A DNA stretch of 64,000 nucleotides from an uncultured Ruminococcus sp. GTDB taxonomy: Bacteria; Bacillota; Clostridia; Oscillospirales; Ruminococcaceae. The stretch lies in NCBI RefSeq assembly GCF_934476685.1, contig NZ_CAKSNX010000003.1, positions 186,001 through 250,000 of the forward strand, in the 5' to 3' direction. The notes beneath the pieces were generated by a model. It was not told the origin of the DNA and did not search any database. It saw only the letters and a program-made list of their open reading frames with translations. Below, one piece after another: positions 16,468-25,615 of the stretch (within the stretch, counting starts at the first letter, position 1; every line of letters begins with the position of its first letter). The position numbers were made by a program, and so were the translations under genes.

Positions 16468-18132
16468 ATGGCAAACAACTTTTTTTGTGAGGGCGTAGAC
16501 AAAGCCCCTCAGAGATCCCTTTTCAATGCACTGGGAATGACTAAGGAAGAAATGGAAAGACCGCTGGTAGGTATCGTTTCTTCTTATAATGAGATCGTAC
16601 CGGGTCATATGAATATCGACAAGATCGTTGAAGCTGTTAAAATGGGCGTTGCAATGGCAGGCGGAACTCCTGTTGTATTCCCTGCTATCGCAGTATGCGA
16701 CGGTATCGCTATGGGACATCAGGGAATGAAGTATTCTCTGGTAACAAGAGATCTTATTGCCGATTCAACTGAATGTATGGCGCTTGCTCATCACTTTGAC
16801 GCTCTCGTTATGGTACCTAACTGCGACAAGAACGTTCCGGGTCTGCTCATGGCTGCGGCAAGAGTAAATGTTCCTACCGTTTTCGTTTCGGGCGGTCCTA
16901 TGCTCGCAGGTCATGTAAAGGGTTCAAAGACTTCCCTTTCATCAATGTTTGAGGCTGTCGGAACATATAACGCAGGCAAGTTCGACCTTTCAGACGTTGA
17001 GGAATTTGAGAACAAGGCATGTCCTACCTGCGGTTCATGTTCAGGTATGTACACAGCAAACTCAATGAACTGCCTTACAGAAGTTCTCGGTATGGGACTT
17101 AAGGGCAACGGCACTATCCCTGCGGTTTATTCAGAAAGACTTAAGCTTGCAAAGCACGCAGGTATGGCTGTTATGGATCTTCTTAAAAAGAACATCAGAC
17201 CAAGAGATATCATGACTGAAAAGGCTTTCGAGAACGCTATCGCTGCTGATATGGCTCTCGGCTGCTCCACAAACTCAATGCTCCACCTCCCTGCTATCGC
17301 TCATGAGTGCGGCATCGACCTCGATCTGGAGCTTGTAAACGAGATCTCGGAAAGAACACCGAACATCTGTCACCTTGCTCCTGCAGGTCATACATATATG
17401 GAGGATCTTAATGAGGCAGGCGGCGTTTACGCTGTTCTCAACGAGCTGGCTAAGAAGGATCTTATCCACACAGACTGCCTCACCTGCACAGGAAAGACTG
17501 TTGCTGAGAATATCGCAGGCTGCGAGAACAAAGACCCTGAGATCATCAGACCTCTCAATGATCCGTTCATGCCGAACGGCGGTATCGCTGTTCTTAAGGG
17601 CAACCTTGCTCCTGACACCTGCGTTGTAAAGAGATCTGCTGTTGCACCTGAAATGCTCAAGCACGAAGGTCCTGCAAGAGTATTCGACAGCGAGGAAGAG
17701 GCTATCGAGGCTATCAGAGGCGGAAAGATCGTTCCAGGCGACGTTGTTGTTATCAGATATGAAGGTCCAAAGGGCGGTCCGGGAATGAGAGAGATGCTCA
17801 ATCCTACTTCCGCTATTCAGGGCATGGGACTTGGCTCAACTGTTGCACTCATCACAGACGGACGTTTCAGCGGTGCTACAAGAGGAGCTGCTATCGGTCA
17901 TGTTTGCCCTGAGGCTGCAATGGGCGGAACTATCGCTTTCGTTCACGAGGGCGACACTATCGCAATAGACATCAACGCTCACAGCATCGAGCTTAAGGTT
18001 TCTGATGAAGAGCTTGCTGAGAGAAAGAAGAACTGGACTCCGAAAGAGCCAAAGATAAAGACAGGCTATGCCGCAAGATATGCTTCACTCGTTACATCGG
18101 CAAACAAGGGCGCTGTTCTTCAGATAAAGTAA
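16468..18132 (+). CDS. ilvD: Dihydroxy-acid dehydratase
   Basis: The 554-residue iron-sulfur enzyme makes the 2-keto acids for isoleucine and valine. Cluster cysteines are visible in CDKNVPGLLMAA and CPTCGSCSGMYTANSMNC. The active-site C-terminal motif GRFSGATRGAAIGHVCPEA is intact. Full length. No other ilv or leu genes are adjacent and no T-box or leucine leader is visible in the 55 nt upstream. An AAGAGGTAA site precedes the ATG. Confidence 0.98.
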   Translation: MANNFFCEGVDKAPQRSLFNALGMTKEEMERPLVGIVSSYNEIVPGHMNIDKIVEAVKMGVAMAGGTPVVFPAIAVCDGIAMGHQGMKYSLVTRDLIADSTECMALAHHFDALVMVPNCDKNVPGLLMAAARVNVPTVFVSGGPMLAGHVKGSKTSLSSMFEAVGTYNAGKFDLSDVEEFENKACPTCGSCSGMYTANSMNCLTEVLGMGLKGNGTIPAVYSERLKLAKHAGMAVMDLLKKNIRPRDIMTEKAFENAIAADMALGCSTNSMLHLPAIAHECGIDLDLELVNEISERTPNICHLAPAGHTYMEDLNEAGGVYAVLNELAKKDLIHTDCLTCTGKTVAENIAGCENKDPEIIRPLNDPFMPNGGIAVLKGNLAPDTCVVKRSAVAPEMLKHEGPARVFDSEEEAIEAIRGGKIVPGDVVVIRYEGPKGGPGMREMLNPTSAIQGMGLGSTVALITDGRFSGATRGAAIGHVCPEAAMGGTIAFVHEGDTIAIDINAHSIELKVSDEELAERKKNWTPKEPKIKTGYAARYASLVTSANKGAVLQIK

Positions 18133-18179
18133 TAACAAAAATAAAAATAGAATTATAGAATTATGGAGGTTTGATCCCG

Positions 18180-18731
18180 ATGAAAAAATTCATATCAGGT
18201 TTACTAGGCATAATTTTCGTTATTTTTGTAGTATGCGGCATCTTCATATGCACATACGTTTTCAACTCACCTGACAAAAGCACCGATTCAGAATCAAGAC
18301 AGCTCATCAGAGGCTACTGGACAGACACAAAGAACAAGGTAGTCCTTGAATTCTCCACAGAGGGCGATTTCAAGATGGTACACCTTGAAAATGACGATCC
18401 GGACGCTTCACTTAAAGATGACAACGCTATCATCGCAAAGGGCTACTTCAAGATCGACGAGGATGACAAGAAGATAAAGCTCCTTATCCTGCCTTTCGGC
18501 AAGGACGAAAGCGTAGATCTCGGCGAGAATCTTTTCCTGTTCTCTACCCTCACTTACAGAGATCTTGAATACCCTGAAGAGGACAAGACCGCTGTCGCTT
18601 TCAGAAACAACAAGATCCAGAAGGAAGAGGAAAAGGGTACATGCAAGTTCATCGTATCCAACTCAACAGAGGTTTACAACTGTGAAAGAACTGTTACCGT
18701 AGAGGACTTCTACGACGGCAAATCAAAGTAA
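18180..18731 (+). CDS. Membrane-anchored extracytoplasmic protein of unknown function
   Basis: The protein has 183 residues from the ATG at 18180, placed 10 nt after a GGAGG site. An upstream in-frame TTG overlaps the ribosome-binding site and is unlikely. Residues 3-28 form a hydrophobic signal anchor with an internal Cys pair (VCGIFIC). The rest is soluble, charged and beta-rich. The pattern RGYWTDTKNKVVLEF at about residues 42-56 recalls small Firmicutes proteins whose extracytoplasmic domain starts with a W-rich strand. No enzyme motif is seen. It sits between ilvD and pyrC with spacing of 47 and 15 nt, so it may share their transcript. Confidence 0.75.
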   Translation: MKKFISGLLGIIFVIFVVCGIFICTYVFNSPDKSTDSESRQLIRGYWTDTKNKVVLEFSTEGDFKMVHLENDDPDASLKDDNAIIAKGYFKIDEDDKKIKLLILPFGKDESVDLGENLFLFSTLTYRDLEYPEEDKTAVAFRNNKIQKEEEKGTCKFIVSNSTEVYNCERTVTVEDFYDGKSK

Positions 18732-18746
18732 TTAAGGATAAAAACT

Positions 18747-20027
18747 ATGGATCTTCTTTTGAAAAACGTCAGAGCCTGTGACCCGCAGACAGGTCTTGAT
18801 AAGATAACTGATATTGCGGTGGAAAACGGGATCATCACTGAGATCGGTGAGATAAGCTGTCCCGATGCGGACGGCAGAGTCAGAGTTATTGACGGCGAGG
18901 GCAGGCTTTACGCTCTGCCCGGACTGTTCGATATGCACGTTCATTTCCGTGACCCAGGTCTTACTTATAAAGAGGACATCATCACCGGTGCGAACGCTGC
19001 AAAGGCGGGAGGTTTTACGGGCGTTGCCTGTATGCCGAACACAAAGCCGCCTATCGACTCAGCCGAGGGTGTGAGATACATTCTTGAAAAGGGCGCAAAG
19101 ACAGGTATAGACGTACTGCCGATAGCCTGCGTCACAAAGGGTATGAAGGGCGAAGAGCTTTGCGATTATGACGATCTTAAAGCCGCAGGAGTTACTGCGA
19201 TATCCGACGACGGCAGACCTGTGGAAAATGCAGAGCTTATGAGAAGAGCCATTGAGCTTACGAACGAAAACGGTCTTATCGTAACATCACACTGTGAGGA
19301 TCTTAAAATAATCAACGGCGGAATAATCAACAAGGGAGAGATCTCGGAAAAGCTTGGAGTCAGGGGTATGGACAGAGCGTCTGAGGACTACATCACTGCA
19401 AGAGAGATCTGCCTTGCTATGAGCTGCAACGCAAGAGTGCATATCTGCCACGTTTCAACAAAGGGTTCGGTAAACATCATCAGAGCCGCTAAAAAGGACG
19501 GCGTAAAGGTGACTTGTGAAACTGCACCGCATTACTTTACCTTCACGGACGAAAAGCTGTTGTCCCGTGACGCAGATTACAGAATGTCGCCGCCGCTCAG
19601 AACGGAGGAGGACAGAAAGGCTGTTGAGGAAGCTGTTCTTGACGGCACTATCGACTGCATAATCACAGACCACGCTCCACATTCCGCTGAGGAAAAGGCT
19701 GACTTTGAAAAAGCGCCTAACGGCGTTGTGGGACTTGAAACTTCCCTTGCGGCAACGCTGACTAAGCTTTACCACACAGGAAAGTGCGATATGAACAAAA
19801 TAGCTGAGATAATGTCTATCAATCCTAGAAAGATCATGGGGCTTGAACCCATAAAGATCGCCGTTGGAGAAAGATGCGATCTCGCTGTGATAGACCCCGA
19901 CTATGAGTGGGAGGTAATTCCTGCGGAGCTTAACTCAAAATCAAAGAACAGTGTGTTCAAGGGCGAAAAGCTCAAAGGAAAGAATATTTACACCATATGC
20001 AGAGGAAAGATCGTTTTTGAGTTGTAA
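18747..20027 (+). CDS. pyrC: Dihydroorotase
   Basis: The 426-residue class I zinc amidohydrolase closes carbamoyl-aspartate to dihydroorotate, step three of pyrimidine synthesis. Metal-binding motifs are DMHVHFRDPG near residue 57 and DHAPHSAEEK near residue 303. The start MDLLLKNVRACDP is standard. It heads a pyrC-pyrF-pyrK-pyrD set. pyrB, pyrE and carAB are not in the window, and no PyrR attenuator is visible upstream. Confidence 0.97.
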   Translation: MDLLLKNVRACDPQTGLDKITDIAVENGIITEIGEISCPDADGRVRVIDGEGRLYALPGLFDMHVHFRDPGLTYKEDIITGANAAKAGGFTGVACMPNTKPPIDSAEGVRYILEKGAKTGIDVLPIACVTKGMKGEELCDYDDLKAAGVTAISDDGRPVENAELMRRAIELTNENGLIVTSHCEDLKIINGGIINKGEISEKLGVRGMDRASEDYITAREICLAMSCNARVHICHVSTKGSVNIIRAAKKDGVKVTCETAPHYFTFTDEKLLSRDADYRMSPPLRTEEDRKAVEEAVLDGTIDCIITDHAPHSAEEKADFEKAPNGVVGLETSLAATLTKLYHTGKCDMNKIAEIMSINPRKIMGLEPIKIAVGERCDLAVIDPDYEWEVIPAELNSKSKNSVFKGEKLKGKNIYTICRGKIVFEL

Positions 20028-20075
20028 AAAGCTATCGGATACGGTCGCAAACCCTGACAGAAAGGAAGATCGAAA

Positions 20076-21011
20076 ATGTCACTTGACAGACTTATTGAAA
20101 ATATCGTTAAAACTCAGAACCCGTCAGTAGTAGGACTTGACCCTAAGCTGGACTACGTTCCTGAGTATATAAAGGAAAAGAAATTCAAGAAATACGGCAA
20201 GACACTCAAGGGTGCTGCAAAGGCTATATGGGAATTCAACAAGGCGATAATCGACGAGATACACGATATCTGTCCTGCTATAAAGCCGCAGGCTGCATAC
20301 TATGAGATGTATGGCTATGAGGGCGTAAAGACGCTGTACAAGACGATACAGTATGCTAAGGAAAAAGGTATGTTCGTTATGACCGACGGCAAGAGAAACG
20401 ACATAGGCGCAACTATGGAGGCCTATGCAACCGCTCACCTCGGACTTACTGACGTAGGCGGCGAAAAGATCGAGGCTTTCGGTGCTGACGCTCTTACAGT
20501 AAACGGCTACCTCGGTTCAGACGGAATTGATCCTCTTCTTGAACAGTGCAAGGCTTTCGACAAGGGCATTTTCGTGCTTGTAAAGACATCGAACAAGTCC
20601 TCAGGCGAACTTCAGGATCTTAAGATCGGCGACAAGACAGTTTACGCTACCATGGGCGATATGTGCGAAAAATGGGGCGAAGAAGTCATGGGCAAGTATG
20701 GTTACAGCGGCGTAGGTGCTGTTGTGGGCGCAACTTATCCGGAACAGCTGGCTGAGATGAGAAAGGCTCTGCCGCACACATTCTTCCTTGTTCCCGGTTA
20801 CGGCGCTCAGGGCGGCGGCGCAGAGGGCGTTTCAAAGGGATTTGACAAGAACGGTCTTGGTGCGATAGTAAACTCCTCCCGTGGTGTAATGTGCGCTTAC
20901 AAGAAGGAAGAGAATTGTGACGAACACGATTTTGCAAAGGCTGCAAGACGTGAGGTCATAAGAATGAAAGAAGATATCATCTCATATCTTCCGAAGATAA
21001 CACTTGAATAA
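20076..21011 (+). CDS. pyrF: Orotidine 5'-phosphate decarboxylase, type 2
   Basis: The 311-residue enzyme decarboxylates OMP to UMP. The catalytic Lys-Asp network DGKRNDIGAT (DxKxxD) is near residue 109. The length of about 300 residues and the insert pattern match the long type 2 subfamily, not the 230-residue Bacillus form. An AGAAAGGAAGAT site precedes the ATG. It lies 48 nt after pyrC. Confidence 0.96.
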   Translation: MSLDRLIENIVKTQNPSVVGLDPKLDYVPEYIKEKKFKKYGKTLKGAAKAIWEFNKAIIDEIHDICPAIKPQAAYYEMYGYEGVKTLYKTIQYAKEKGMFVMTDGKRNDIGATMEAYATAHLGLTDVGGEKIEAFGADALTVNGYLGSDGIDPLLEQCKAFDKGIFVLVKTSNKSSGELQDLKIGDKTVYATMGDMCEKWGEEVMGKYGYSGVGAVVGATYPEQLAEMRKALPHTFFLVPGYGAQGGGAEGVSKGFDKNGLGAIVNSSRGVMCAYKKEENCDEHDFAKAARREVIRMKEDIISYLPKITLE

Positions 21012-21017
21012 TTTTTG

Positions 21018-21042
21018 CAGGCGGATATATTCCGCCTGTTCT
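21018..21042 (+). terminator. Hairpin between pyrF and pyrK, possible weak terminator
   Basis: A CAGGCGGA / TCCGCCTG stem is followed by TTCTTT. The U-tract is interrupted, so partial termination or an mRNA processing site is as likely as full termination. Confidence 0.45.
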
Positions 21043-21088
21043 TTAGTACAGGAATTTCAAGAAATTAAGTAAGACAGGAGGACTTTTA

Positions 21089-21859
21089 ATGTACAAGCAG
21101 GGCAAATACCCCATAGTTTCAAAAAAGACCCTTGCGAAAGGTATTTTTGATATTGAGATTTACTGTCCGCACATCGCAAAGGCTGCAAAGGCAGGACAGT
21201 TCGCACAGGTACAGGCAGAGGGATTTTTCCTCCGCAGACCTATCTCTATCTGCGATATAGACAAGGAAAAAGGCACGATAAGACTTGTTTTTGAGGTGAG
21301 AGGTCACGGAACAGACAGGATATCAGAGCTTAACAAGGGCGATATGATAGACATTATCGCACCGCTTGGAAACGGATTCAAGGTTCTTGAAAAGGGCAAA
21401 AAGTGCGTCTGTATCGGCGGCGGAATAGGTACTCCGCCTATGGTCGGCATTGCAAAGGAATACGGCGAGAACGCTGTTGTCATAAGCGGTTTCAGAAATA
21501 TGGCTGCCTGCATTCTTCAGGAGGATCTGAAAGCTATGGGATGCGAAACGATACTCTGCACAGATGACGGTTCGGCAGGAAGAAAGGGCTTTGTTACCGA
21601 CGCTCTTGCTGACGTTCTTGCAAAGGAAAAGCCTGACATAATCTATGCCTGCGGTCCTATGGTGATGCTGAAAAACATTACAAAAATGGCTGCTGAAAAC
21701 GGCATTTACTGTCAGGTATCACTTGAACAGAGAATGGCTTGCGGCGTAGGCGCTTGCCTTGTATGCGTATGCAGAACGGTCAAGGACGGCGAAGAATTCA
21801 ACTCACACGTCTGCAAGGACGGTCCTGTATTTGACAGCAAGGAGGTAGTTTTTGAATGA
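21089..21859 (+). CDS. pyrK: Dihydroorotate dehydrogenase B, electron transfer subunit
   Basis: The 256-residue flavin and [2Fe-2S] protein passes electrons from PyrD to NAD. The FAD-binding RRPISICDIDKEKGTIRLVF and NAD-binding GGGIGTPP motifs are present. The cluster cysteines lie in CGVGACLVCVCR plus a later Cys at VCKDGPVF. The end overlaps pyrD by 4 nt (ATGA), typical of the paired subunits. A GACAGGAGGAC site precedes the ATG. Confidence 0.97.
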   Translation: MYKQGKYPIVSKKTLAKGIFDIEIYCPHIAKAAKAGQFAQVQAEGFFLRRPISICDIDKEKGTIRLVFEVRGHGTDRISELNKGDMIDIIAPLGNGFKVLEKGKKCVCIGGGIGTPPMVGIAKEYGENAVVISGFRNMAACILQEDLKAMGCETILCTDDGSAGRKGFVTDALADVLAKEKPDIIYACGPMVMLKNITKMAAENGIYCQVSLEQRMACGVGACLVCVCRTVKDGEEFNSHVCKDGPVFDSKEVVFE

Positions 21860-22767
21860 GCAGACTGAACGTAAATTTCTGCGGAATAGACTTTAAAAAT
21901 CCTGTTATACCTGCCAGCGGAACTTTCGGCTACGGAAGAGAATATGAACAGTTCTATCCCCTTTCAAAGCTGGGCGGAATATCCGTAAAAGGCACGACCC
22001 TCCACAGACGAGAGGGCAATCCGGGTCCGAGAGTTGCCGAAACTCCAAGCGGTATGCTCAACTCAGTAGGACTTCAGAACGGCGGTGTTGACAAGTTCAT
22101 CAACTACGAGCTGCCTAACCTTGTTACAAAGGACACAAGGATAGTTGCAAATATCGCAGGTTCGACTATTGAAGAATGTGCAGAACTTGCGGCAAAACTC
22201 AACGGCACAGCTGTTGACCTTATCGAGCTGAATATCTCATGCCCTAACGTAAAGCAGGGCGGTGCGGCTTTCGGTACTGACTGCAATGTTGCAGGGGCAG
22301 TAACAAAGGCTGTAAAAGACGCTACTGACAAGCCTCTTATGGTAAAGCTTTCACCTAACGTTACAAGCATAGTTGATATTGCTAAATCCGTTGAGGCGAA
22401 CGGCGCAGACGCTGTTTCACTTATAAACACTCTTCTCGGAATGAGGATAGACATAAAGACACGCAGACCGATCCTCAGAAACAATGTGGGCGGACTTTCG
22501 GGTCCTGCGGTATTCCCTGTGGCTGTAAGAATGGTATGGCAGGTTGCAAATGCTGTGAATATCCCAGTATGCGGAATGGGCGGAATATCCACTTGGGAGG
22601 ACGCTGTCGAAATGATGATGGCAGGCGCACAGACCGTACAGGTGGGCGCAGCTATCTTCGCTGATCCATATGCCCCTGTGAAGATAATCGAGGGTATGGA
22701 GAAGTACTGTGAGGACAACGGCATCGCAAATATTTCAGAGATCGTCGGCACAGTAAAGCCTTGGTAA
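21856..22767 (+). CDS. pyrD: Dihydroorotate dehydrogenase B, catalytic subunit
   Basis: The 303-residue class 1B FMN enzyme oxidises dihydroorotate to orotate with PyrK. The active-site cysteine is in LNISCPNVKQGG near residue 130. FMN-binding motifs PLMVKLSPNV and GMGGISTWEDA are present. Full length. It starts inside the pyrK stop codon overlap, and a strong terminator follows the stop codon. Confidence 0.97.
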   Translation: MSRLNVNFCGIDFKNPVIPASGTFGYGREYEQFYPLSKLGGISVKGTTLHRREGNPGPRVAETPSGMLNSVGLQNGGVDKFINYELPNLVTKDTRIVANIAGSTIEECAELAAKLNGTAVDLIELNISCPNVKQGGAAFGTDCNVAGAVTKAVKDATDKPLMVKLSPNVTSIVDIAKSVEANGADAVSLINTLLGMRIDIKTRRPILRNNVGGLSGPAVFPVAVRMVWQVANAVNIPVCGMGGISTWEDAVEMMMAGAQTVQVGAAIFADPYAPVKIIEGMEKYCEDNGIANISEIVGTVKPW

Positions 22768-22795
22768 GTGCATTTTTAATTTAATACTAAGCGGT

Positions 22796-22835
22796 AAAAC
22801 CGTCTGAAAATCAACGTATTTTCGGGCGGTTTTTA
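22796..22835 (+). terminator. Terminator after pyrD
   Basis: AAAACCGTCTGAAAAT pairs with ATTTTCGGGCGGTTTT, with a 6-nt loop and a trailing T-run. Confidence 0.88.
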
Positions 22836-22836
22836 T

Positions 22837-22871
22837 ATTGTATACCAAAATTAAAATTTTAAGTTGACAAT
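22837..22871 (+). promoter_or_regulatory. Probable BirA operator before the biotin operon
   Basis: Two half-sites, ATTGTATACC and AGTTGACAAT, face each other across a 15-bp AT-only spacer. This fits the known Firmicutes BirA layout of a TTGT-w-AACC half-site, 14-16 bp, and its inverse. The right half-site contains the -35 hexamer of the birA promoter, so bound BirA-biotinyl-AMP would block transcription. Confidence 0.65.
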
Positions 22872-22892
22872 AAGTTTTTTTAGTGGTATACT
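22864..22892 (+). promoter_or_regulatory. Sigma-A promoter of birA-bioYBDA
   Basis: A perfect TTGACA and TATACT are separated by 17 bp. Confidence 0.88.
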
Positions 22893-22917
22893 GTTTAAGG
22901 CATTGATCGAAAAAAGT

Positions 22918-22963
22918 AAGGAGGTAAGCTGCTGATAAATTTTCAGCAGACGGCATATTGCAT
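22918..22963 (+). promoter_or_regulatory. Hairpin between Shine-Dalgarno and start codon of birA
   Basis: The only good ribosome-binding site, AAGGAGGT at 22918-22925, lies 38 nt before the ATG at 22964. Between them a 7-bp stem (CTGCTGA at 22929-22935 with TCAGCAG at 22943-22949) could fold and bring the two closer. Confidence 0.5.
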
Positions 22964-23944
22964 ATGAAAACAAAAGATAAACTTATAAAACTCCTTGAAG
23001 AAAACAGAGGAAAGTATCTTTCGGGAGCTGAGATAGCAGACCAGCTCGGCTGTACAAGAGGGGCGGTATGGAAAGCCATAAACTCTCTGAGGGAGGACGG
23101 CTGTGCCATATCAGCTGTAACAAACAAAGGCTACTGCCTTGAAACGGACAGCGACGTGCTGAGTGAGGACGGTGTAAGAAAATATCTCGGTGACGAACTT
23201 AACGATATACCTCTTCAGGTCTACAAGGTAACAGACTCCACAAACACAAGACTGCGGGAGCTTGCAAACAACGGCGCAGAAGAAAAAACGGTGGTCATTG
23301 CAGGTGCGCAGACGGCTGGCAAGGGCAGACTGGGCAGGAGCTTTTTCTCCCCATCTGATACGGGACTTTACATCAGTATACTGCTAAGACCTGTTATGTC
23401 AGCAAATGAGGCGCTGAAAATTACTACTGCCGCAGCGGTGGCGGTGGCTGAGGCTATCGAGGCGCTTTCGGACAAAAAGCCTGAGATAAAATGGGTTAAT
23501 GACGTTTATATAGACGGCAGGAAGATATGCGGCATACTCACCGAGGCGGCTTTCAGTATGGAAAACGGCGGACTTGAATATGCTGTATCGGGTATAGGAA
23601 TAAACGTGTACCAGCCTGAGGGCGGTTTCCCCGATGAGATAAAGGATATCGCAGGAGCGGTTTTTGACCGCCGTGAGGGTGATCTGAGAAACAGGCTTGC
23701 GGCAGAGCTGATAAAGCGCTTTATGAAATACTACCACGAGCTTGATGAACACACCTATATGGAGGGGTACAGAAAACGTCTTATGTGGAGGAACGAGAAG
23801 ATAAACATTATCTCGCCGAAAGAAACTATCCCTGCCACCATGATTGACGTGGACAACGAATGCAGGCTTATAGCACGATTTGAGGACTCAACTGAGCATA
23901 CTATCTCCACAGGCGAGATAAGCATAAGAAAGGCTCAGAACTAA
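22964..23944 (+). CDS. birA: Bifunctional biotin-protein ligase / biotin operon repressor BirA
   Basis: The 326-residue protein ligates biotin to carboxylases and, as biotinyl-AMP complex, represses biotin genes. The N-terminal 60 residues form a winged helix (LSGAEIADQLGCTRGAVWKA). The ligase domain carries the biotinyl-AMP loop KGRLGRSFFSP and the KWVNDVY motif. The C-terminal SH3-like domain is present. The start may instead be the TTG two codons upstream at 22958, which would be closer to the hairpin. First gene of the biotin operon, 24 nt before bioY, which implies autorepression. Confidence 0.94.
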   Translation: MKTKDKLIKLLEENRGKYLSGAEIADQLGCTRGAVWKAINSLREDGCAISAVTNKGYCLETDSDVLSEDGVRKYLGDELNDIPLQVYKVTDSTNTRLRELANNGAEEKTVVIAGAQTAGKGRLGRSFFSPSDTGLYISILLRPVMSANEALKITTAAAVAVAEAIEALSDKKPEIKWVNDVYIDGRKICGILTEAAFSMENGGLEYAVSGIGINVYQPEGGFPDEIKDIAGAVFDRREGDLRNRLAAELIKRFMKYYHELDEHTYMEGYRKRLMWRNEKINIISPKETIPATMIDVDNECRLIARFEDSTEHTISTGEISIRKAQN

Positions 23945-23968
23945 TAAACAGGAAACGGAGAAAAAATT

Positions 23969-24562
23969 ATGACTGACACAAGAAACACACCAAACTCACC
24001 CGCAAAAAGCAACAATAAGACCGTTATGATATGTATGTGTGCAGTTTTCACCGCTCTTACTGCGGTAGGCGCATTTATAAGGATACCGATACCTGTTGTG
24101 CCTTTCACTTTACAGTACCCTATCACAATGCTGGCAGGGATCATACTCGGCGGAAGATACGGTGCGGCAAGCGTAGGCGCATATGTGGTTCTGGGACTTC
24201 TGGGCGTTCCGATATTCACGGAGGGCGGCGGACTTTACTATATTTTTAAACCAAGTTTCGGATATCTTATCGGATTTATCATAGGCACTTATGTTACAGG
24301 CAAGATCGCAAACGCAGTTAAGAACCCGTCATACAAGAGGATACTTGCGGCAAACTTTGCAGGAATGGGCATAGTTTATGCATTAGGTCTTATTCACTGT
24401 TACATAGTTTCAAACTACTGGGTAGGCGGAACACCGATCGGAGTATGGGCGCTTATACTTCACTGCTTCCTGCTGGTCGTTCCGGGAGATATTGCATTCT
24501 GCTTCTTAGGCACACTTATCGGAAAAAGACTTATACCTATCACATCAAAATACCGCAGATAA
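23969..24562 (+). CDS. bioY: Biotin ECF-transporter substrate-binding membrane protein BioY
   Basis: The 197-residue membrane protein has about six transmembrane helices and the BioY patterns IPIPVVPFTLQYP and GRYGAASVGAYVVLGLLGVPIF. It captures biotin for uptake. With the shared ECF energising module, encoded elsewhere, it is an ECF importer. Its place next to birA and bioB supports biotin specificity. A GGAAACGGAG site precedes the ATG. Confidence 0.95.
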   Translation: MTDTRNTPNSPAKSNNKTVMICMCAVFTALTAVGAFIRIPIPVVPFTLQYPITMLAGIILGGRYGAASVGAYVVLGLLGVPIFTEGGGLYYIFKPSFGYLIGFIIGTYVTGKIANAVKNPSYKRILAANFAGMGIVYALGLIHCYIVSNYWVGGTPIGVWALILHCFLLVVPGDIAFCFLGTLIGKRLIPITSKYRR

Positions 24563-24580
24563 TAACAGAGGACATTTAAT

Positions 24581-25555
24581 ATGAACAACACAATAAAGAA
24601 ACTTAAAGAGAAAATATACGGCGGAGAACTTATTACAAGAGATGAGGCGATATCGCTTATCGACGCTCCTTTCGAGGAGCTTTGCGATACCGCAAACGAG
24701 ATAAGGGAAAAGTTCTGCTCAAACACATTTGATATGTGTACCATTATAAACGGAAAGAGCGGACGCTGCTCTGAAAACTGCAAATACTGCGCTCAGTCTG
24801 CTCACTACTGCACAAGCATTGAGGAATATCCTCTGCTTGATACAGACAAGATACTTGAACAGGCGCTTTACAACTACGAAAGAGGCGTTCCGAGATACTC
24901 TATCGTATGTTCGGGCAGAAAGCTTTCAGACAGCGAGGTAGACAAGCTTTGCGACAGCATAAGAGAGATAAAAAAGGTCTGTCCTATATCTATCTGCGTT
25001 TCTCTCGGACTTCTTGACGAAAAGAATTTCAGAAAACTGAAAGACGCAGGCGTTCAGCGTGTACACAACAATCTCGAAACCTCTGAAAGATTTTTCCCAC
25101 AGATATGCACGACCCACACCTATGCCGACAAGATAGCTGCTATCAACGCTGCAAAGGCGGCAGGACTTGAAATATGCAGCGGCGGAATAATGGGACTTGG
25201 CGAAACTATGGAGGACAGAATAGATATGGTACTTCAGGCAAGAGAACTTGGTGTAAGATCTATCCCTGTAAATATGCTCAACCCTATCCCACACACACCA
25301 CTTGAAAACAACAAGGTCCTTTCCACCGAGGAAATGGCAAGGACTACTGCGATATTCCGCTTTATTATCCCTGACGGATTTATAAGACTTGCAGGCGGAA
25401 GAGGACTTATGCCTGACAAGGGAGAAAAGCTTTTCTGTTCGGGAGCAAATGCCGCTATAACAGGCGATATGCTCACCACACAGGGAATAACCATCGAAAA
25501 AGATATGCTTACCCTTGACAGACTTGGTTACAAGGTCGGTCTTTCAAATGTGTGA
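24581..25555 (+). CDS. bioB: Biotin synthase
   Basis: The 324-residue radical SAM enzyme inserts sulfur into dethiobiotin. The CxxxCxxC motif is CSENCKYC near residue 65. Further BioB patterns are RYSIVCSGR and MLNPIPHTPLE. It ends close to the normal BioB C-terminus. It lies 18 nt after bioY and precedes bioD by 60 nt. Confidence 0.97.
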   Translation: MNNTIKKLKEKIYGGELITRDEAISLIDAPFEELCDTANEIREKFCSNTFDMCTIINGKSGRCSENCKYCAQSAHYCTSIEEYPLLDTDKILEQALYNYERGVPRYSIVCSGRKLSDSEVDKLCDSIREIKKVCPISICVSLGLLDEKNFRKLKDAGVQRVHNNLETSERFFPQICTTHTYADKIAAINAAKAAGLEICSGGIMGLGETMEDRIDMVLQARELGVRSIPVNMLNPIPHTPLENNKVLSTEEMARTTAIFRFIIPDGFIRLAGGRGLMPDKGEKLFCSGANAAITGDMLTTQGITIEKDMLTLDRLGYKVGLSNV

Positions 25556-25615
25556 ACAAAAGTGATATAATAAATATAAAAGATAGAATAAAATAAAAAA
25601 GAAAAGAGTGGGATA

